A stretch of 64,000 nucleotides of DNA from JADGHX01 sp037200125. Its GTDB lineage: Bacteria > Pseudomonadota > Gammaproteobacteria > Steroidobacterales > Steroidobacteraceae. The stretch's first letter is position 1. Every line of letters starts with the position of its first letter. The stretch covers positions 806,001-870,000 of the forward strand of contig JBBCGS010000002.1 of NCBI GenBank assembly GCA_037200125.1, given 5' to 3'. The notes under the pieces were generated by a model, which was not told the DNA's origin, did not search any database, and saw nothing but the letters and a program-made list of their open reading frames with translations. Positions 34,403 to 44,022 of the stretch are shown one piece after another. The translations under genes were made by a program, and so were the position numbers.

Positions 34403-36526
34403 TCAGTGCGACGGCAGCGCGAACACCCACAGCGTCGCGCCCCGATTCGGCGGACTTCGCAACTCCGGCACCAGCGGCGCGAAACTGCGAATGTGAAACC
34501 CGCCCTCCCCGACCGCGAGAGCAATGTATTGAGTTCCATCCACCGAGAACGAAATGGGGCTCGAGCTCGACACGTCGTTGAGGCGCCGGCTCCACAGCTC
34601 TTTTCCGTTCGCGCTGTCGTAGGCGTGGAACACGCGATCGAACGTCGCGGCGAACGCAAGCCCACCCGCCGTCGTCAGCACGCCCGATGAAACCGGCGCG
34701 CGCTGCCGCTGAGTCCAGATTGGCTTGCGTGTCGTGAGATCCAGCGCTTCGAGTCGCCCGTATTTCCCGTCGCTGTCGGGGCGCGGCCGAATGCCCCAGT
34801 TCACGCCGGATGAGAGTCCACTGACTCCGCCGCCGCCCGGCACCGGATAGACGTCCATGCACGCTTCGTTGAGCGGCATGATCAAGACTCCGCTCTGCTG
34901 GTTCCATGACGCGGGCAGATAGTTCTTCGCGCCCGCGCCATGCGGGCACACCATTCGGACTTTCTTGGCGTCCGGATACAGCGCCGTATTCACGTGCTTC
35001 TGGCCCGTCACCGGATCGATCGCGGTCACGATGTTCTGCAGGCCAAGGTCGATCGAGAACAGGAACTTCCCAGTTTTCGCATCGAGCGCGTCGTAGATTC
35101 CGATCTTCCCCGCCGTGATCAGTACGCGGCGCGGCTTGCCCTCGATGGTCAGATCGATGATCTGCCGCTCGAACGCCCAGTCGAGATCCCACTGATCGTC
35201 CGGAAAGTGCTGGAAGTACCACACCAGCTTGCCGGTTTCAGGATCCACGGCCAGCGTCGAGTTCGTGTACAGCGCCTCATTGCCGACACCGCGCGTTTTC
35301 TTCGGCGGCAGCAACGGACCCGTATCGTACGTATTGCCGGTGCCGAAGTAGACAAGACCTGTCTGCGGATCGTAGCTGGGGGGCGTCCAGACCGAAGCGC
35401 CGCTGCGCGATTCGAATGGCACACCATTCCAGCTATCGCCGCCCGGTTCGCCCGGCTTTGCGATCGTGCCGAAGCGCCAGAGCTCCTTGCCGGTCCGCAC
35501 ATCCAGCCCAACGAGCTGCGGGCCGCCGGGCTTCGCGCCAACGCCTGTGCCCGTGGTTCCGATCATCACCTTGCCGGCGGCTACGAGCGGGCCACCGTTG
35601 ATACCTTCCCGCGTCTTGGCATCGCCAATCTTCGTGTCCCACACCAGCGCGCCGGTACGCGCGTTGAGCGCCACGACATGTACGTCGGATGTCGCGAAGA
35701 GCAGCAAATCGCCCCACAACGCGATGCCTCGTTTGTGAAACGGAGCGACACCCGGCTCGAGCGAGTGGTTGTACTGCCAGAGCAGATCGCCGGTTTTCGC
35801 ATTCAGCGCCTGCACGACCTCGCCGAAACTCTGCATGAATATCGTGCCGTCGCGCACGAGCGGCACGCTTTCGGTGGACCCGGCGGGCAACGTCCAGCTC
35901 CACGCGAGCTCCAGACCGGAGGCATTGGCGGGAGTGATCTGCGCGAGCGGGCTGAAGCCGTGCCCGTTCCAGCCGCGTCGCCACGTCAGCCAGTCTTTGG
36001 CGGGCGGGTCCGCCAGATCGTCACTCCCCACCGGCGAGAAGTGGTCGAGGGGGTTGGGAAGCGAAACGACCGTGCGCGGTGTGTACGGCGAATAATCCAT
36101 GAAGCTGAAGCCGGTCGCCGGCACCATCATGGAAGCGAGTGCCGCTGGATCGTCCGGCAACGCGCTCTGCCCGGCGATGACCGCGTTCTCCTGCAGGATA
36201 TACGCGATCAGCGCCGCATAAGTCCGCGAGTCGAGCGAGCCGGGGTTGCCGGTGGGCATTGTCCTGCGCGCGATCTCGAATAGGTCGCGCACGCTGTGCC
36301 CGCCGTACTTGCGCATGAAGACCGGCCCTTTGAGCGGCGCGCCAGTTGCGCCATCGCTCAGATGCGGACCATGGCACATCACGCAACTTGCGGCGTACGC
36401 ACGACGCCCCGCATCGGCCTGTTCAGGCGTAAATGAGAGGGCCACCGTATCCTGCGCGCCCGCGCCGGCGGGCCCGAGAATGAGCGCGAGCAGGAGCAAA
36501 CGCTGCACGACTGGGAAAAAACGCAT
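34403..36526 (-). CDS. PQQ-dependent dehydrogenase with N-terminal cytochrome c domain
   Basis: 707 aa. Signal peptide (LLLLALILGPAGAGAQ), then a cytochrome c domain with CVMCHGP near residue 48 and a Met-rich distal part. From about residue 170 comes an eight-bladed quinoprotein propeller: repeated ALNAKTGDLLWQY, ALNARTGALVWDT, GLDVRTGKELWRF, AVDPETGKLVWYFQ, ALDLTTRKPIW and YDSANGKELWSR. PQQ enzymes oxidise alcohols, sugars or aldehydes in the periplasm. The haem is N-terminal here, whereas most quinohaemoproteins have it at the C-terminus. Substrate unknown; genes on both sides are cotranscribed or nearly so. Confidence 0.9.
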   Translation of the reverse strand: MRFFPVVQRLLLLALILGPAGAGAQDTVALSFTPEQADAGRRAYAASCVMCHGPHLSDGATGAPLKGPVFMRKYGGHSVRDLFEIARRTMPTGNPGSLDSRTYAALIAYILQENAVIAGQSALPDDPAALASMMVPATGFSFMDYSPYTPRTVVSLPNPLDHFSPVGSDDLADPPAKDWLTWRRGWNGHGFSPLAQITPANASGLELAWSWTLPAGSTESVPLVRDGTIFMQSFGEVVQALNAKTGDLLWQYNHSLEPGVAPFHKRGIALWGDLLLFATSDVHVVALNARTGALVWDTKIGDAKTREGINGGPLVAAGKVMIGTTGTGVGAKPGGPQLVGLDVRTGKELWRFGTIAKPGEPGGDSWNGVPFESRSGASVWTPPSYDPQTGLVYFGTGNTYDTGPLLPPKKTRGVGNEALYTNSTLAVDPETGKLVWYFQHFPDDQWDLDWAFERQIIDLTIEGKPRRVLITAGKIGIYDALDAKTGKFLFSIDLGLQNIVTAIDPVTGQKHVNTALYPDAKKVRMVCPHGAGAKNYLPASWNQQSGVLIMPLNEACMDVYPVPGGGGVSGLSSGVNWGIRPRPDSDGKYGRLEALDLTTRKPIWTQRQRAPVSSGVLTTAGGLAFAATFDRVFHAYDSANGKELWSRRLNDVSSSSPISFSVDGTQYIALAVGEGGFHIRSFAPLVPELRSPPNRGATLWVFALPSH

Positions 36527-36594
36527 GCTCAGTACACCCGCCGCGCTACTTGGGCCGATCGCATCTTCAGTCCCCCCTCGTCGCGTGCTTAGCT

Positions 36595-37956
36595 TCAGTG
36601 CGCGCGCGTGCCGCTTGCGGACGCGGCCTGCGCGCCGTCTTCCGCGTCGGCCTTGCGCCCGAGATACCAGCCGTTCACGAACCAGGCCGCCGCGAGGCCC
36701 GCGCCGATGACCGCGACATGCGCAGGCGTCATTCCCGCGCCTTCGATGAAATTCTTCACCTGCGCGGAGAGCGCGTCCGCCCCGCGATAGACGGGCACGT
36801 CGATGACGTTCTTCGCCTTGTACTTCGTTTCGTTATCGACCCGGCTGAAGAGCATCTCGCGCGCCGGACGGACGAACGCGTATTCGCCGACGCGACGCGC
36901 GACGAACACGATGAGGAGCACCATGAGGGTCCCCGTTGCGGCAAGCGTGAGGAATCCCCCGATCATCAGGAGCGGCACGATCACCAGCAGCGTCGTGAGA
37001 CCCAGCTTCGAAGCGATCCGGCCCGTCAGGAACACCTGGCAGATGACGGTGAGCGTCTGAACGATCCAGTCGAGGCGCGCAAAGATGCGGGTGCGGTCCG
37101 CCGTATTCGCGAACGCCGCCTCGACGAGACGCATCTGCTCGAAGTACAGGAACGTATTGATCGTTCCGATGAACACCACGAACAGCGCGATAGCCAGCAG
37201 GTACGGCGAAGAGAGAACTTTCGAGAACCCCGCAAACGGATTGCCGCCGATGGGCCGGTCGCCGCGCACCCGCGCGCCTGTGACGTCCCCGGCGATACTC
37301 TCGCTGGCCGAGGCCGCCGCATCCCGGTTCCAGATGGCGATGAGCGCCCGCTGAAAGAACAAGGTGAGCATGAACATGAAGGCGCCGAAAAACAGCACGC
37401 CACTGTTCCCGATCCTCGACACGGCGAAGTCGGTGACGAACGGCCCAACGAGCGCCCCAAGAGTGCCGCCCGCCGCGATGATGCCGAACAGCCGCTTGCT
37501 CTGCTGCTGCGTGAAGAGCTCCAGCAAGAAGCTCCAGAACACCGACACGATGAAAAGGTTCAGCACGCTGATGAACACGTAGAAGAACGTGCCCGAGGCG
37601 ACATTGCCTTCGTCCGCCTTCAGCACCACGCCCACGATCGCAAGCGACGCGGCGATGCCTCCGTAGATCCAAGGCAGGAACGCGCTGCGCCTGAATTTCC
37701 CCACGAGGTAGCCGTAGATCGGAATGATCGCGAGCGACGCGATCCAGGTGATCACGAAGAGATCGGCCACGCGCTGCTTGCCGAGCAGCGTACCGATCGT
37801 CTCGCGCACCGGACGCACGGCGAAGTAACCGGCGAATACGCAGAAGAAGAGGCAGAACGCCATCACTACCGCCGGGACTTCCCGGGGCTCGATGGGCGCG
37901 ACTTTCGACAGCAGCCGGCCGAGGCCGCGGCTCGCGGCATTCTGATCGGTGGACAT
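36595..37956 (-). CDS. MFS-type transporter, NTP/NDP-exchanger-like
   Basis: 453 aa with about eleven or twelve membrane helices. Early motifs VFAGYFAVRPVRETIGTLLG and later NLFIVSVFWSFLLELFTQQQSKRLFGIIAAGGTLGALVGP are typical of the Npt/ADP-ATP exchanger-like group found in many free-living proteobacteria, where the substrate is not known. ARRVGEYAFVRPAREMLFSRV near residue 355 also fits. The start is 3 bases after the SDR stop, so it is cotranscribed with it; the PQQ dehydrogenase follows 68 bases later. Confidence 0.82.
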   Translation of the reverse strand: MSTDQNAASRGLGRLLSKVAPIEPREVPAVVMAFCLFFCVFAGYFAVRPVRETIGTLLGKQRVADLFVITWIASLAIIPIYGYLVGKFRRSAFLPWIYGGIAASLAIVGVVLKADEGNVASGTFFYVFISVLNLFIVSVFWSFLLELFTQQQSKRLFGIIAAGGTLGALVGPFVTDFAVSRIGNSGVLFFGAFMFMLTLFFQRALIAIWNRDAAASASESIAGDVTGARVRGDRPIGGNPFAGFSKVLSSPYLLAIALFVVFIGTINTFLYFEQMRLVEAAFANTADRTRIFARLDWIVQTLTVICQVFLTGRIASKLGLTTLLVIVPLLMIGGFLTLAATGTLMVLLIVFVARRVGEYAFVRPAREMLFSRVDNETKYKAKNVIDVPVYRGADALSAQVKNFIEGAGMTPAHVAVIGAGLAAAWFVNGWYLGRKADAEDGAQAASASGTRAH

Positions 37957-37959
37957 GGG

Positions 37960-38775
37960 TTACCAGGGCTCGGTCGCGCCGTCATAGCGCAGGAATTTTC
38001 CCGTGTCCTTGATCGTCGCCTTCTCGGTCGTGCGGATCATGTTTTCCACGGTGAACGACGTCTTGAGCATGCCGGGATATTTCCCGTCCAGGTATTCCTG
38101 GTGCTCGGTCAACGTGGGGCCCGGGTTGTACATGATCACGGTGACGCCGTCCTCTTTCACGGACGCCGCGACGATCTGCATCTCACGATTCAGGGCCGCC
38201 TTGGTCATGCGGTAGAAGATCGTGCCCGCACGCGGCTGCTTTTCGCCCGTGAGCGTGCCGTTGCTGGAGCTGATCGCGATGAGCTTCTTCTGCTTGCTGG
38301 CCTTCACGTTCGGGTAGAAGGCCTGCGAGACGATCAGCGGCCCCTTGATGTTCACGGCCATCATCGTGTCGAGCAGCGAATACTTCATCTTGCCGAAGCT
38401 CTCGACGTCCCAGTCGCCGGCGCACCCTTCGTCGTCGCCCTTGCACTGGCTGCGGTCGTTGTACACGCCCGCATTGTTGATGAGCACGTCGATCGGCACG
38501 TCCTTGAGCTTCGCGGCGAGGGCGAGCGCGGCGTCATTGTCGGTGACGTCGAGTTTCTCGATGCGAAACGTCTTGTACTGGGCCGCAAGATCCGCGAGCG
38601 ACTTCGGCGTGTCGGAGCGACGGTGAGTCGCGATCACCGTCCAGCCCTTGGCGGCATACTGTTTCGCGAACTCGAGCCCGATCCCCGAGTTCGCCCCTGT
38701 AATCATTACCGTCTGGGCGCCGGCAACCGCCGACAGCGCCAGCATCGCAAGCCCGAGCAATGTGGCTCGAATCAT
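37960..38775 (-). CDS. Short-chain dehydrogenase/reductase with signal peptide
   Basis: 271 aa from ATG 38775, placed 7 bases after GGGGGAGG. Residues 1-20 (IRATLLGLAMLALSAVAGAQ) look like a cleavable Sec signal placed directly before the Rossmann motif TVMITGANSGIG. The rest is a complete SDR: NNAG (VLINNAGVY), catalytic Ser in AISSSNG, and YRMTK supplying Tyr and Lys. An exported NAD(P) enzyme is odd, as the cofactor is normally cytoplasmic. Cotranscribed with the transporter at 36595-37956. The 238-base gap before it (38776-39013) holds only a palindrome ATGATCGATCAT (38939-38950). Confidence 0.85.
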   Translation of the reverse strand: MIRATLLGLAMLALSAVAGAQTVMITGANSGIGLEFAKQYAAKGWTVIATHRRSDTPKSLADLAAQYKTFRIEKLDVTDNDAALALAAKLKDVPIDVLINNAGVYNDRSQCKGDDEGCAGDWDVESFGKMKYSLLDTMMAVNIKGPLIVSQAFYPNVKASKQKKLIAISSSNGTLTGEKQPRAGTIFYRMTKAALNREMQIVAASVKEDGVTVIMYNPGPTLTEHQEYLDGKYPGMLKTSFTVENMIRTTEKATIKDTGKFLRYDGATEPW

Positions 38776-39013
38776 GAGTGTGCCTCCCCCAATAAGTATT
38801 TTCCCACCAAAGAACAAAGACCGGACCGCAGGCCGAATCGGTCCCCCACCCTGCGCTCGCCTGGCGCGGGGTCCGACCGCGCACCCCGTACGGTCTTATT
38901 CATCGGCATCCTGTCTGCAAGGGGGTCTCGTGCCGACCATGATCGATCATTGTCGCGCCCATCGCGCTCGCGGCGGCGGGAAAACGATGCGTGAACCCCG
39001 CTGCCGCCCGCGC

Positions 39014-42000
39014 TCAGAAGCGCACCTGCACGCCGAGGGTATAACGCCTGCCGAGCACGTCGAACAGAGTCTCGTTGGTATCGGTTGCGCCGTTGAAGTC
39101 GGAGAAGTCGGCGGCGCGCGGCGGATCGCGATCGAACAGGTTATCGACCCGCCCGTAGATCTCCCAGTTGTCGCCGCCGTCGCCCGCAAGCGTGTACGAG
39201 AGCCGCAAGTCGGTGTAGAACGCCGACGCCACGGTATTGTCATCGATGTCCACACCCTGCCGCAGCGTGGCGTCGAGTATGCCGCTGTCGATGAAATGCC
39301 CTTGCAGATAGGCCTGCCACGGCCCGTTGCGATACGTGAGCGCGGCGATCAGTTGAAGATCCGGCAGCCCGATATATCCCGTGGCGCTGCCGCCGGTCTG
39401 GCCCGCGCGATCGAGCTTCGGGCCATTCGCGAGCCGCATGGAGTTCTCGCCGAGCCAGCTTGCGACGAGCCGCACGCTCACGGCCTCGCCCGCGCCCCCG
39501 AGAAGATGCAGGTCGTGCGTGAACTGCGCCTCGAAGTCCGTGCCCATCGCCCGCGCCTGCGCGACGTTCAGGAACTTGTTCTGCACGAACACGATTTCGT
39601 TGGTCTGGGTATCGCGCGTGATCAGCGAGCAAAGCGCCGTAACCCCCGCGAAACAGGAATCGATGATGGCTTGCGGCCCGAGCTGGCCGATCGCATCCTC
39701 GATGCGAATGCTGTACCAGTCGACCGACATCGATAGTCCGTCGAGCCACGTCGGCTGATAGACCGCGCCGACCGTGACCGTATCGGCCTTCTCGGGCTCC
39801 ACCGACGGGTTGCCCGTGCTGGTCGCGCTGAGCGAATACACGGTGTTGCCGAACAGCGGATCGCGCACTGTGAAGCCGCGGTTCTGAAAATCGAACCGCT
39901 CGGAGAGATTGGCGGCGCGGGTGTCGCGTGAAACCGTGCCGCGTAGACGCAGGTCGCGCGTCAGGTGACCTTCGAGCCCGGCTTTCCAGGCCCAGATCCC
40001 GCCGCTTCCCGAGTAATCGGCATAGCGTGTCGCGAGACTCATGGTGGCGTTGCGCACGTCCTGCTCGCCGCCATAGAGCGGCACGCGCGCTTCGCCAAAC
40101 GCCTCTTTTACCGTGTACGCGCCCCGCAGGTTCGGAAAGGACGAGAACTGGTGCACGAAGGAGCCGACGAAAGCCGCGGGAATGCCCTGTATCCCCTGGC
40201 TCGGATCGTTCGCAGGTGTCGAAATACTCGAATCCGACGGCACCGCGTATTGAGCGAAGCGATCCTCGCGGAACGACGCGCCGACCGCGAGCAATACGGG
40301 TCCCGCGCCGATACCCGCGGCGACCGGCCCGTCCGCGGAGACTTCCGCAAAGTGCTGATCGACCGTGACGTGCCCGAACTTGTCGTCGAGCACGTAATCG
40401 AGGGCTTGCGGTGAAGCCCGGCCGGCGCCGAACAGATCGATAGGCACGCAGCCGTTACTACGATTGAACAGTGTAGAGCGGCAGACGATGCCGCCCGATA
40501 CCGGATCTCTGACCGCATCGAGTGCGATCGACAGGCGATCCGTGCGCACGAAATCGCGCAGCGTCGTGTCGCCGTCGTTCTGCCCGAACTGGTAGTAGCC
40601 GGAATAGCGCCATCCACCGGAGAGTGCCTGCAGTCCGGCGGTGAATGAGTACGTGTCGTTTGCGACGATGTCCCGCGCCCGCGCAAGATCCGCCGAGCTC
40701 GCCATGCGCGAGAGACCGAACTGCTGCAATCCCTCGCTCAGCATGATGTCCCGCAGGGGCTGCGGCAGAAAGGCGTTGTCCCGATAGATCGTGGCCTGCC
40801 ACTGACCGAACTGCACCGCGCCGACATTCACGAAGTCGACCCGGCTGTGCCCATACAGCGCCTGCGCGAACACGCGCGCATCGTCGGTCAATTCATAGCT
40901 TGCGTAACCGAAAGCGCTGCCCCGCGAAAATCCCGGCAGAAGCGAGCCGTCGCCGGTGCGATCCGCTTCGTAGTTGTCGCCCACGCCGCCGGATTGCGAA
41001 TACGTGCCGCCACCGATGCTGGCGATGGGACCGGGTTGGAAGGGCTTGTACGAACCGTCCGGCTGGAACGCGAGCCGATCGAGGGCCGATCCCGGCTGGT
41101 TGATGAGGCCGCCGAACGTGTAGCGCGTCGACGTGACGTCCGGCAACGTCAACATGGCGGGGCCGGTGTGAGTCGCGGTCCATTGGGGATTCGTCACGCG
41201 GCCCCAGCCCTGGAACCAGTCGCGGCCCTGGTAGGTCTCGATGCGCTCGGATTGCTGATACTCGACCGAGCCCACGACGTGCAGCCGCTCGCCGAAGGAC
41301 TGGCCGCCAGCGAGCGACACGCCGACGTCGCCGCCATCGCCGCGTTCCGTGGTGCCCCGATGCGCCTCGGCCCGAACCCCGGTGAAGCCGGTATCGAGCA
41401 CGAAATTCGCGACGCCGCCGACCGCATCCGATCCATAGGCCGCGGAGGCGCCGCCGGTAACCACTTCGACGCGCTTGATGAGCGCCGTCGGAAAGACACC
41501 GATATCGGTCGACCCGAGCCGGGAAGAAGACACCACGCGCCGGCCATCGAGGAGCACCAGGGTGCGGTTGGGACCGAGGCCGCGCAGATTCAGGAAACTC
41601 TGGCCCGCGTTGCTCGCAAACGAAAACGCATTGGTCGGCGTGGAGTTCATCAGGAACTGCGGCATCAGCGACATGGCATCGATGAGGCCGCGGGATGAGA
41701 GAGAGGAGATCTCGCGGGCACTCATCACGCTGACGGGCGTCGGCGAAGACATGCCCAGGGAAGTCTGGATGCGCGAGCCCGTGACGAGCACTTCCTGCTT
41801 GGTGTCGAGCGTGTCAGGCAACGCCGCGGCCTGCGATTGCCCCGGGGGCGAAGTTCGCGCCGCCTGACCCGGCGGGGCGCCGGCGGCTTCCGAACGCTCG
41901 CCGGATTTCGTACGGGCCGGCGCGGGAATACCTGCGGGTTCGCGCCTGGCCCGTGCCACGATCGCAATCGTGCGCGCATCGACGATGCGAGAGTCGAAGC

Positions 42001-42337
42001 CGCTTCCACGCAGCAGCGCTTCGAGAGCCTGCGTGGCTGTGTAACTGCCCACCAGCGGACCCACGACGGGATCTTCGTCGCGCTCATCGCTGAGACGCGC
42101 AACCTGCAGCCCTGTCTCGAGCGCGAACTGTTTGAGCGCGGAGCTCAGGCTCTGGCGCGGAATGTTCAGCGTGTATCGCGAATCACTCAGCTGCAGGCGC
42201 GCAGCCGCCAGGCTGGTGAGGGCGTGGCCGAACGACAGGCACAGTAAAGCCGACGCGACGATTCGCGCGCCCCTTCCCCACAGAACCGAACCCCGCGGTG
42301 GAACCCCGGTGTGCAGCAGCTCGTCCCCCTCTACCAA
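39014..42337 (-). CDS. TonB-dependent receptor with STN signalling domain
   Basis: 1107 aa, apparently from a TTG start at 42337; no in-frame ATG is suitably placed. A signal peptide is followed by an STN domain at about residues 50-130 (YTLNIPRQSLSSALKQFALETGLQV and VVGPLVGSYTATQALEALLRGSGF), the part that signals to a FecR anti-sigma factor. A Pro/Ala-rich linker leads to the plug (VLVTGSRIQTSLGMSSPTPVSV, NLRGLGPNRTLVLLDGRRVVSS, VTGGASAAYGSDAVGG) and a long barrel ending RYTLGVQVRF. It lies 79 bases downstream of fecR-like 42417-43499, forming a complete transducer-regulator set. Close paralogue of 45489-48398, which lacks STN. Confidence 0.93.
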   Translation of the reverse strand: MVEGDELLHTGVPPRGSVLWGRGARIVASALLCLSFGHALTSLAAARLQLSDSRYTLNIPRQSLSSALKQFALETGLQVARLSDERDEDPVVGPLVGSYTATQALEALLRGSGFDSRIVDARTIAIVARARREPAGIPAPARTKSGERSEAAGAPPGQAARTSPPGQSQAAALPDTLDTKQEVLVTGSRIQTSLGMSSPTPVSVMSAREISSLSSRGLIDAMSLMPQFLMNSTPTNAFSFASNAGQSFLNLRGLGPNRTLVLLDGRRVVSSSRLGSTDIGVFPTALIKRVEVVTGGASAAYGSDAVGGVANFVLDTGFTGVRAEAHRGTTERGDGGDVGVSLAGGQSFGERLHVVGSVEYQQSERIETYQGRDWFQGWGRVTNPQWTATHTGPAMLTLPDVTSTRYTFGGLINQPGSALDRLAFQPDGSYKPFQPGPIASIGGGTYSQSGGVGDNYEADRTGDGSLLPGFSRGSAFGYASYELTDDARVFAQALYGHSRVDFVNVGAVQFGQWQATIYRDNAFLPQPLRDIMLSEGLQQFGLSRMASSADLARARDIVANDTYSFTAGLQALSGGWRYSGYYQFGQNDGDTTLRDFVRTDRLSIALDAVRDPVSGGIVCRSTLFNRSNGCVPIDLFGAGRASPQALDYVLDDKFGHVTVDQHFAEVSADGPVAAGIGAGPVLLAVGASFREDRFAQYAVPSDSSISTPANDPSQGIQGIPAAFVGSFVHQFSSFPNLRGAYTVKEAFGEARVPLYGGEQDVRNATMSLATRYADYSGSGGIWAWKAGLEGHLTRDLRLRGTVSRDTRAANLSERFDFQNRGFTVRDPLFGNTVYSLSATSTGNPSVEPEKADTVTVGAVYQPTWLDGLSMSVDWYSIRIEDAIGQLGPQAIIDSCFAGVTALCSLITRDTQTNEIVFVQNKFLNVAQARAMGTDFEAQFTHDLHLLGGAGEAVSVRLVASWLGENSMRLANGPKLDRAGQTGGSATGYIGLPDLQLIAALTYRNGPWQAYLQGHFIDSGILDATLRQGVDIDDNTVASAFYTDLRLSYTLAGDGGDNWEIYGRVDNLFDRDPPRAADFSDFNGATDTNETLFDVLGRRYTLGVQVRF

Positions 42338-42416
42338 GGACGCGACCGGCCGACACTCCTCGCAGCTCTAGAGGGCTGCGCACTCCGCGCGGCGTGCTCT
42401 CCCTGCCCGCATGGAG

Positions 42417-43499
42417 TCAGGGCGCCAACGCGATCGTGATGTCCTGTCCGGCCCGGCGTACATTCACCGGAGCCACCGATTGCATAAACCCAATGAACGA
42501 CTCTGGCTCAGACGCGTCGAAAACGCCGGTCACCGCGCGTTGCGCGAGAGCTCCCTTCGCAACGTGCAACTGCACGACGTTGTAACGGTTGAACTCGTCG
42601 ATCACGTCCGCAACGCTCTCGTTCTCGAAAACCAGTCTGCCGGCGGCCCACGCGAGCTCGCGCTCGGTGTCGACCGCCCGCACCGGCGCCGCCGATCCCC
42701 GTGCGGGGACCACAACCTGCTCACCCGCGCTCACCAGCACATCGGCGGGCACGCTGACTCCATTTACCTGGCCGAACGTGCGCCCGCCGTCGTTACCGCC
42801 GCCGGCGCGAACGGCGGCGGTATCGCCCACGCGCACCGCGACCTTGCCCTCGGCAACGGTCACGACGATGCCCTCGCGATCCTGCTCCACGCCAAACTGC
42901 GTCCCGACGGCCCGTACCCGCGTGCCTTCCGCCTGGACCAGAAACGGCCGGTTCGGATCTTTCGCCACGCGGAACAGCGCACGGCCGCGCTCGAGGTCGA
43001 TATCGCGCTCGTGCTTGCGCAGGCGAATGCGCAACCGCGACTCGGGATCGATCTGGACGACGCTGCCATCCGCCAATGTAACGCTGCGCCGCTCGGCACG
43101 GCCAGTCTCAATGACCTGGGCACTGAGCATCAGGCTCAGGAAAACTCCGAACACGGCCAGTGTGGCCGCGAGTGCCAGACCCACCGTCAAGCGTCGGCGG
43201 CGCACCATGGGGACGGGGGATTGTGGCACACGCTCCGCCCCGAAAGCCGCCGAGGCGAGCGGTATGACATTGGGTGCGCTAAGCGCGCCCTGGGTGGGTA
43301 CGCGGGTCCACTCGTTGAAACGCTCCAGCGCGCCGTGCACTTCCGCCATGCGGAGCATTTCCCCGACGTGTACGGCGGATTCGCGCAGCCAATCCACGAA
43401 CTGCTCGCGATCGCCGCGCGACAGCTCGCCCGTTTCGATGCGGACCCACCATTCGGCGGCCTCCGCGCCGGCTCTCGCCCGGCGGTCACTCTTGTCCAT
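42417..43499 (-). CDS. FecR-family anti-sigma factor / signal transducer
   Basis: 360 aa. The cytoplasmic front contains AAEWWVRIETGELSRGDREQFVDWLRES, the anti-sigma domain. A single membrane helix (RLTVGLALAATLAVFGVFLSLML) is at about residues 103-125. The periplasmic FecR domain follows: RSVTLADGSVVQIDPESRLRI, DIDLERGRALFRVAKD, PFLVQAEGTRVRAVGTQFGV, and at the end a region similar to STN (VADVIDEFNRYNVVQLHV). It overlaps the sigma factor gene by 14 bases and should hold that sigma factor until the STN receptor signals. Confidence 0.93.
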   Translation of the reverse strand: MDKSDRRARAGAEAAEWWVRIETGELSRGDREQFVDWLRESAVHVGEMLRMAEVHGALERFNEWTRVPTQGALSAPNVIPLASAAFGAERVPQSPVPMVRRRRLTVGLALAATLAVFGVFLSLMLSAQVIETGRAERRSVTLADGSVVQIDPESRLRIRLRKHERDIDLERGRALFRVAKDPNRPFLVQAEGTRVRAVGTQFGVEQDREGIVVTVAEGKVAVRVGDTAAVRAGGGNDGGRTFGQVNGVSVPADVLVSAGEQVVVPARGSAAPVRAVDTERELAWAAGRLVFENESVADVIDEFNRYNVVQLHVAKGALAQRAVTGVFDASEPESFIGFMQSVAPVNVRRAGQDITIALAP

Positions 43500-44022
43500 G
43501 AGATAGCATCCGTAACAGGTCGGTATTCAATTCGGTCCGCAGCTTCTCGTAGCTCTTCATCAGGTCGCGCTTGATGGCGCGCTCGCTAGTACCGAGACGC
43601 TCGGCGATTTGCGCTCGCCCGAGCCCTTCGCTGAACTGCAGCTTCAGGGCCGCGCGCTGCCGGGGCGGGAGGGTCGCCAGGGCGCGCTCGACTTCCGCAC
43701 AGGCCTCGGCCCGGGCCGCGTCCTGCTCAGGGCAGTCTTCCGCCAGCAGCCCGGTGAGCCACTTGGACTCGTGAGGACGTCGGCTGCGCGCACGGATGGC
43801 CCACTCGTTGGCCACGTTGGCCGCCATCTTGAAGAGGTAGGCCTGCGGATATTCGATGAGCTCAGCCCGGTCGTAGCGCAGGAGCCTCAGGAACACTTCC
43901 TGTGCCACATCGTTCACGTCCGCCCCGGACACTACACCGTGGCCGATCAGGAACTTGCGCAGCGGCAGCCGCCATTGGCGGAACCAGTCTGTCAGCCGTT
44001 TTGCCGTCTCGGGTCCGCTCAT
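43486..44022 (-). CDS. ECF RNA polymerase sigma factor, FecI-like
   Basis: 178 aa. Region 2 is at about residues 30-95 (GADVNDVAQEVFLRLLRYDRAELIEYPQAYLFKMAANVANEWA) and region 4 at about 110-165 (LATLPPRQRAALKLQFSEGLGRAQIAERLGTSERAIKRDLMKSYEKL). It should direct transcription of the receptor operon. Its ATG overlaps the stop of the pseudokinase gene (ATGA), and its end overlaps fecR, so three regulators are translated as one unit. Confidence 0.93.
   Translation of the reverse strand: MSGPETAKRLTDWFRQWRLPLRKFLIGHGVVSGADVNDVAQEVFLRLLRYDRAELIEYPQAYLFKMAANVANEWAIRARSRRPHESKWLTGLLAEDCPEQDAARAEACAEVERALATLPPRQRAALKLQFSEGLGRAQIAERLGTSERAIKRDLMKSYEKLRTELNTDLLRMLSHGQE

Noticed and set aside
36550..38994. 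814-codon open frame on the plus strand
   Set aside because: It covers the transporter and SDR genes in antisense and reads as highly charged low-complexity sequence (ERRDPGDHEEIGHALLAEQ type). The minus-strand genes have full family motifs.
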